NCBI GenBank assembly: GCA_963920635.1
Contig: OY987301.1
Coordinates: 53,636,560 to 53,700,559 of the forward strand
Reading direction: 5' to 3'
Source: Pseudeuparius sepicola
Lineage: Eukaryota > Arthropoda > Insecta > Coleoptera > Anthribidae
Length of the DNA: 64,000 bases
In this document: positions 58,929 to 64,000 of the stretch, piece after piece
Numbering within the stretch: the stretch's first letter is position 1
Layout: the number at the start of each line of letters is the position of its first letter
The notes under the pieces: model-generated
Told to the model about the DNA's origin: nothing
The model's input: the letters and a program-made list of their open reading frames with translations, nothing else
Database searches by the model: none
Made by a program: the position numbers and the translations under genes

Positions 58929-59212
58929 AATGTAAAGTTATTATGCTGTTTCATTTCCAGCAGAAAAGAATGATTATGAAAAAAAGTCAATTTAAAAACT
59001 TTCCCGCTGCAGGAAAGACGTGCTTCGTGAAATTAATGTTTGTAGAAAATGGTAAAATGTTAAAATTAAAAAGGGAGCAAAAAAAAAACCTTTTCTCAGA
59101 TCCTGTTTTCATACTAAAATTTTGGAGAGGGGACCATCCTTCGACGCTCTTACCCTATATAGGTAGGAACTCTGCCTATTTCTAGCACACTGCTCTACTC
59201 ATTGCTTCGAAG
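58929..59212 (+). promoter_or_regulatory. Polymerase promoter region
   Basis: TATATA at 59156-59161 lies 52 bases before the first polymerase ATG (59213). The open frame 58943-59185 spans this promoter and ends in it; I treat it as chance, although its middle part is not obviously random. Confidence 0.45.
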
Positions 59213-62200
59213 ATGATCGATGGTAATGAAATAGCTACAGAGAGCGACAAAACTGTAAAGGCATATGAGAAGGTGTTTAACATACTTAATGAAAGTGACA
59301 GACCTACACTTCCACAAGTATTACAACGTTGGCAGCAAAAGTTGCAATTGTCGGTGAGAGAGCATTCCTCAGCACTCCGATGTCATTTTCACCAAGGCAC
59401 TTTGTCAAAGTTGCATGCTAATCTGTAACATCTCAAAAGACTTCAATTATACTTCAAAGCATTATGCAAAACTGGATCTGGTAAGCAACACCTCAATAGA
59501 AGTCATCGAGTCAAATGGGTGGACGTTCAAGCAGCGTTCCAGAGTCGTCTTCGCACTGGTGTTATAGTAAATATGAGGCACATCGATTTATTCCAGTTTT
59601 TTGACGATGCATTTATTCTTTTTAAGAGTCGCATAACTAGAACTTTAAATGCTTTTCACATTGTTAAGGTAAATGCGGTTTTTAATGGTGAATTTGTTAA
59701 AATGTCTCAAGATACAGTCATAAGTGACAACAAATGCTTCAACACAAAAAATGCTATAATTGACCAGGGGAGTGATTTAAAGTTGTGGTTTACAGATAAT
59801 ATAAAGGATAGGATTATAAAGAAGCTTGAAGATTTTCATGACAATGGATCGGGGTGGGCGTTACGCAAAATTTTGAGTTTAGTCATCAGTATAAATAAAG
59901 TTGAGATAGGAAACGGTGCTTCATATCTGCCACTCCCCGTTGAAATTTCCAAAAAACAAGCATGTGTCAATGTAAAAAATAGTGATGAAGCATGCTTCTT
60001 TTGGAGTGTTATTGCCGCTCTTTACCCCTCTCAAAAGCATATTGATCGGGTTAATTCATCCTCACTACAGGCTGAAATTTAAATTAGATGATATAGACCT
60101 ACCAATGCAATTATCTCAAATATCGAAATTCGAAAAATTAAATGAAATTTCTATAAATGTGTATATTTTGGAGTTGGTAAGTGAGACTCCACGTCAATTT
60201 ATCACCTCTCCAGCTCGACTAACTAAAAATAAAATGGATAGACATGTGAATTTACTTCTAATTCAAAGTCATTATTTTTTGAAAACTAGCGACTTTGAAG
60301 CACCGTCTGTCGACGATGCGCACGTTGATATAAAATACCATTATTGTTGGATTAAAGATTTATCTAGACTGATTTCGAAACAGTCTAGTAAACATAACGG
60401 TAGAAAATTTATATGCGAGAGATGTTTAAATTACTTTTCATCGCAAGATAAGTTAGAAGAGCATACAGTTTATTGCGAGCAAATAAATAATTGTAAAATC
60501 GAGTTTCCCAAAGAGAAGTTTATCGAATTTAAAAATTTTGTTAATAAAGAACGCACCCCATTCACCCTGTATGCTGACTTTGAAGCAATGCTAAAACCCT
60601 GCGGAGATTCTGATGCTAGCCTAAAAACTGTTAAATATCAAAGACACGAAGCATTCAGTGCCGGTTATTATTTCAAGTGCTCTTTTGACAACTCGCTCTC
60701 TTTCTACAAAGCTTATCGCGGGGGAGACTGTATGATATGGTTTGCCAATCAAATAGAGGAAATTGCTAAGTTTATATCATCCAAATTGAATCTTGTTGAA
60801 CCTATGGATGAAGCCATAAGTCTTAAAGATGCCACCCCTAATTGTCACATTTGCGAGAAAAAATTCAATGTTAACGACATAATTGTACGTGACCACTGTC
60901 ACCTGTCATCGATGTTTCGAGGTTATGCACATCAAGCGTGCAACTTAAATTATAAAAACTCGTTTGTAGTTCCCATCATTTTCCACAATCTTAGTGGGTA
61001 TGACAGCCACTTTATAATACGAGAACTTGCCAAACGGAATCATGTCAACCTACTTCCTGTTAATAATGAAAAATATATAAGCTTTACAGTATTCGATAAT
61101 GAAACAAATATTAAATTTCGGTTCATCGATTCTTTCAAGTTCTTGGCCTTTCCTCTCGACAAACTCGCATCATCTCTAAATAGTTTCGAAAACACTAGAA
61201 ATGAATTTCGATTGTCTTCCGAAAATTTTGACTTGTTAACTAGGAAAGGGGTTTTTTGTTATGACTATATCGATTCTCTGGAAAAATTGGAAGAAACCGC
61301 ATTACCATCGATTCAACATTTTTATAACAAATTAAATGACACTAATATTAACGAGAAGGATTACGGACATGCGCAATTAATTTGGGAGAGGTTTGGTGTA
61401 AAAACCTTGGGTGAGTATTTAGATCTGTACTTAAAGACTGACGTGCTCTTGCTCACAGATATATTTGAACACTTTAGAACGACTTGTCTTCAAAATTACA
61501 GTTTAGATCCTGCCTGGTACTATACTTTGCCTGGATTCAGTTGGGATTGCATGCTTCGATATACGAAATGTAAATTAGAAACCTTCCAAGATAGTGACAT
61601 CTTAATGTTTTTCGAGAGGGCAATTCGAGGTGGGGTAAGCCAGGTAAGCCACCGCTTTTCTCAGGCCAACAACAAATATATGGCAAACTATGATGCTAGT
61701 ATGCCATCAAAATATATTCTTTATGCGGACGTTAACAACCTTTATGGCTGGGCAATGTGTGAACCCCTTCCTTACGGAGGATTTGAGTGGGCCTCCAACG
61801 ATACTGACGTCACCAAGGTTGCTGACAATGCCGATGAAGGATATATTTTAGAAGTGGATTTGTCGTATCCCGATCATCTTCATGACCATCATAAAGATCT
61901 TCCTTTCGCACCTGAACATCGTAAACCTCCAGGTTCCAAAATAAAAAAGCTCATGACCACTCTCGATGATAAGAAGAATTATGTGATTCATTATAGAGCG
62001 CTTAAGCAAGCTTTACAACATGGTTTAATTCTGAAAAAAATTCACAAAGTTTTGAAATTTAAGCAGTGTACCTGGTTAGCTCCCTATATACAACTCAATA
62101 CCCACTTAAGAACTGTGACAACATTAGATTTTGAAAAAAATATAATGAAACTAATGAATAATGCAATCTACGGCAAAACAATGCAAAATGTTAGAAAACA

Positions 62201-62948
62201 TAGGATTGTGAGATTATTAAGGACGTGGGAGGATAGATACGGCGCCAAAAATTTAATTTCTAGCCCTCGTTTTAGACATAGGATAATTTTTGAAGAGAAT
62301 TTAATAAGTGTCGAATTAAATAAGACAAATATTATGTTTGATAAACCTCTGTACGTTGGGATGTTTATTCTGGACATATCAAAAACCTGTGTTTACGAAT
62401 TTCACTATGACTTTATGTTGAAAACATTTTCACCAACTAACTGCTTATTATTATATACTGATACTGATAGTTTAGTTTACGAAATCCGCTGTGAGGACAT
62501 GTTCGAGGATGTAATTAAGAATCATATTCATCGGTTTGACACTAGTGACTATCCTGCAGATAATCAATATGGAATTCCGCTTGTAAATAAGAAGGTGCCA
62601 GGACTGATGAAGGACGAATTAAATGGTCGTATTTTAACACATTTTGTTGGACTTAGATCTAAAATGTATACTTATAAGGTTCAAGGAAAAAATTTGTGTG
62701 TTAAAAAATCCAAAGGTGTTACAGGTAGTGTTGTAGCGAAGCAGATAACGTATCAAGATTATTTCGATTGTTTATTCGATAAGACAGAGAAAATTGTAAA
62801 TCAACGATCTATACGATCGTTTTCTCATAACGTCTTTAGCATAAGTCAATCTAAGATTGGTTTAAATCCATTTGACGATAAGCGATATTTAGTTGATAGT
62901 GTTTCAACCCTTCCTTGGGGTCATAAAGATGTACGTGTGGATGAATAA
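59213..62948 (+). pseudogene. polB: Polinton-type family B DNA polymerase, two lesions
   Basis: Replicative polymerase of the element, of the protein-primed type. The N-terminal region (59213 to about 60060) is in one frame, interrupted by an in-frame TAA at 59426-59428. It contains phrases typical of insect Maverick polymerases (SGWALRKIL, then CVNVKNSDEACFFWSV). At about 60055-60065 the frame shifts by one base, and the rest is open to 62948. Motifs in order: a C2HC finger (CERC...HTVYC, about 60415-60475), ExoI DFE (60575-60583), an HNH-like cluster CHIC...DHCH...HQACN (60844-60944), ExoII NLSGYDSH (60989-61012), ExoIII YLKTDVLLLTD (about 61429), palm motif A DVNNLYGWAM (61728-61757), motif B NNAIYGKTM (about 62156) and motif C YTDTDS (62455-62472). 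All catalytic residues are retained in the second frame. The 3' polyadenylation signal overlaps the stop (62944-62949). The frame from 59982 up to about 60060 in the second phase is only a shadow. Confidence 0.92.
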
Positions 62949-63020
62949 AAAATATATTTTACAAATAGTGTTTCATTCTCTTGTAGCCCCCCCACCCCTG
63001 ACGTCCCACCGCCCAGTTTG

Positions 63021-63029
63021 TATATATAA
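63021..63029 (+). promoter_or_regulatory. TATA box of the CHHC-finger gene
   Basis: TATATATAA, followed 25 bases later by TCATTC with its A at 63046, an initiator at normal spacing. The ATG is at 63087. A C-rich tract (62985-63013) lies just upstream, as for the other plus-strand genes here. Confidence 0.7.
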
Positions 63030-63086
63030 CCGAGACATCGAGCTCATTCTGCAGTCTGAAAACTTGTAACAAGAGTTCGCAGCAAC

Positions 63087-63287
63087 ATGTACAACCAGAC
63101 CATTCAGATCGAATCAGACATGGTGCCCTGCCCCTACATTGCCAGCCACATGGTACGGAGAAGTCGACTGCAGAATCATCTGGTGAAGTGTCGGCGACAG
63201 TTGGGAATCAATTGGGAAGAGTATTACCGACATATCAACAATCAGCCGTCGATGATCATAAGAAATCCCAGGATTGGCCCGGAATAA
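63087..63287 (+). CDS. 66-aa protein with one CHHC zinc finger (GTSF1/U11-48K type)
   Basis: Tiny intact gene between the polymerase and the convergent gene. Residues 15-35 match the CHHC finger spacing exactly, C-x5-H-x9-H-x3-C (Cys15, His21, His31, Cys35), with the usual CPY start and HLVKCR end. This finger is known from the U11-48K splicing protein, TRM13 and GTSF1/Asterix. In GTSF1 two tandem fingers bind RNA and support PIWI-piRNA silencing. Here there is a single finger, followed by a basic part and a short tail with no clear domain. Its own TATA/initiator promoter and a polyadenylation signal that overlaps the stop (63283-63288) argue for a real gene. Role in the element unknown: RNA binding is likely from the family, and interference with piRNA silencing is speculation. 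Confidence 0.82.
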   Translation: MYNQTIQIESDMVPCPYIASHMVRRSRLQNHLVKCRRQLGINWEEYYRHINNQPSMIIRNPRIGPE

Positions 63288-63348
63288 AAATGTTGTAAAA
63301 TAAAAATATTGTAAAATAAAAGTCATATTTTTTAATCAGTGCTTTATT
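63283..63348. terminator. Back-to-back polyadenylation signals of convergent genes
   Basis: AATAAA on the plus strand (63283-63288) overlaps the stop of the CHHC gene, with more copies at about 63299 and 63314. AATAAA on the minus strand (63343-63348) overlaps the stop of the 210-aa gene. The two coding regions are 56 bases apart. Confidence 0.75.
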
Positions 63349-63976
63349 CCAACCTTCTTCTATACAAGTCTGCTAACAAAAATTGATTATAATAAGAGTA
63401 CAGTTCAAAAATGCAATATGTTTCCATGCTACATACCGCATTGCACATTAAAAATACAATTTCCATTACATTTATGGCATAGTTACTACGTACTAATAAT
63501 TCATTGACCTTATCTAAAAAATTAAGGTAAAAATCATACAATTCAAAATTAATCAAAAAGCTCATCCTTAAAGTCACATATGGTGCGATATTTAGTAGCT
63601 CGAAAACCTCTGCTATGGAAAACCATTGGCTAACACCATATTTTGCAAGCAACACTCGTTGATTTCCATCTGCAGTCAACATGGTTCTTAACAATATATC
63701 GTCAAATCTGATGAACATCGGGGTACCCAGGTTGTTGGTAAAGTTGTTTAAATTATTCACTAATTCTTTCCACTCCAAATAGTCCAGCGAAATCACATTT
63801 CGTCGCACTGTTGATCGGATATTAACTTGGGGTTTGAAATATCTCATAATGCTCAAACCATTATTAATAATATATGTAGGTAATGTGAAGCATGATGATA
63901 GAAGCAGAGAATCTTCGCTTACATTGTTTACTTCTTCATGGTCGCTACCATCGGTTTCATAGCCGCTGTCAACCAT
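63344..63976 (-). CDS. 210-aa uncharacterised Polinton-associated protein
   Basis: Minus-strand intact frame, convergent with the CHHC gene. It begins with an acidic low-complexity part (MVDSGYETDGSDHEEV), followed by YFKPQVNIRSTVRRNVISLDYLEWKEL-type sequence and a C-terminal half of regular hydrophobic helices (SFLINFELYDFYLNFLDKV and EIVFLMCNAV). No signal peptide or clear zinc site. From memory, 'F-K/Q-P-E/Q-V' then 'L-D-x-x-E-W' proteins are repeated in insect genomes near Maverick genes, always uncharacterised. A polyadenylation signal overlaps the stop. The ATG at 63974-63976 is the first in frame that I can see; the window ends 24 bases upstream, so the promoter is outside. Confidence 0.65.
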   Translation of the reverse strand: MVDSGYETDGSDHEEVNNVSEDSLLLSSCFTLPTYIINNGLSIMRYFKPQVNIRSTVRRNVISLDYLEWKELVNNLNNFTNNLGTPMFIRFDDILLRTMLTADGNQRVLLAKYGVSQWFSIAEVFELLNIAPYVTLRMSFLINFELYDFYLNFLDKVNELLVRSNYAINVMEIVFLMCNAVCSMETYCIFELYSYYNQFLLADLYRRRLE

Positions 63977-64000
63977 CTTAACACTTGAAGCTCTACACGA

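Larger units (their letters stand above)
54969..64000. mobile_element. Polinton/Maverick-like element, left part, open at right edge
   Basis: Starts at the point where the 5' LTR is cut and runs past the window end. Evidence: a family B DNA polymerase with Polinton-type motifs (59213-62948), compact genes on both strands with TATA boxes and polyadenylation signals overlapping stop codons, and an AG dinucleotide at the presumed terminus, as reported for Polintons. The six bases tataat just outside (54963-54968) may be the target duplication. No integrase, packaging ATPase, major capsid or maturation protease is seen in these 9 kb. Parts of 55526-58390 (tRNA-like unit, tandem repeat, spliced gene) could be a separate insertion or host DNA. 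Confidence 0.65.

Noticed and set aside
58943..59185. 80-codon plus-strand frame before the polymerase
   Set aside because: It overlaps the polymerase promoter and ends there; no recognised motif. Not fully excluded.
62168..62377. 69-codon minus-strand frame
   Set aside because: Antisense shadow within the polymerase palm region.
63114..63326. 70-codon minus-strand frame
   Set aside because: Antisense to the CHHC-finger gene, which has the clear motif and promoter.

Overview
The window looks like insect heterochromatin, inferred from an errantivirus-type (insect endogenous retrovirus) LTR element, an arthropod-style Polinton/Maverick polymerase, and a gene with 50-56 bp introns. No species can be named. 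It has three parts.

(1) Positions 1-45735 are one uninterrupted head-to-tail satellite array, with all monomers in the same orientation. The monomer is about 128 bp, with shorter deletion variants, giving roughly 360 copies. Two monomer classes alternate in blocks: class A (gtcgcatagg, gagggcgg, tgtagaactc) and class B (gtcggatagg, ggccgg, tgtaggactc). Approximate class B blocks are 1045-2615, 4850-5650, 11045-13850, 14910-17640, 22325-23770, 25230-28040, 29090-33195, 34240-38595 and 39640-45735; the rest is class A. Above the monomer there are near-identical segmental duplications with offsets of 765, 2906, 3032, 5396, 11788 and 14185/14640 bp. I see no genes here; open frames in the array are repeat shadows.

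(2) Positions 45736-54968 hold a flank with a tRNA-derived Pol III unit and a purine-rich minisatellite, then a minus-strand LTR retrotransposon (46787-54968). Its order in the sense of transcription is truncated 5' LTR, tRNA-Leu primer site, gag, protease, RT, RNase H, integrase, a macrodomain ORF, env, polypurine tract, 3' LTR. Gag, pol and env are all broken by frameshifts. The macrodomain, of the OARD1/TARG1 type (ADP-ribose hydrolase), sits between integrase and env. I regard it as the most striking feature of the window.

(3) From 54969 to the right edge lies a Polinton/Maverick-like (adintovirus-like) DNA element, apparently inserted into the 5' LTR of the retroelement. It carries compact TATA-driven genes: a 95-aa protein with an overlapping 33-aa ORF, a four-exon coiled-coil-type protein on the minus strand, a 169-aa mobile-element protein, a large protein-primed-type family B DNA polymerase (broken by a stop and a frameshift), a 66-aa protein with one exact CHHC (GTSF1/U11-48K-type) zinc finger, and a 210-aa minus-strand protein. 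Integrase, packaging ATPase, capsid and maturation protease of a full Polinton are not in the window and would have to lie beyond 64000.

The picture is a satellite domain bordered by nested mobile elements. Two of the accessory genes (macrodomain and CHHC finger) belong to families that act in ADP-ribose signalling and in piRNA silencing, which suggests, but does not show, host-defence interaction.
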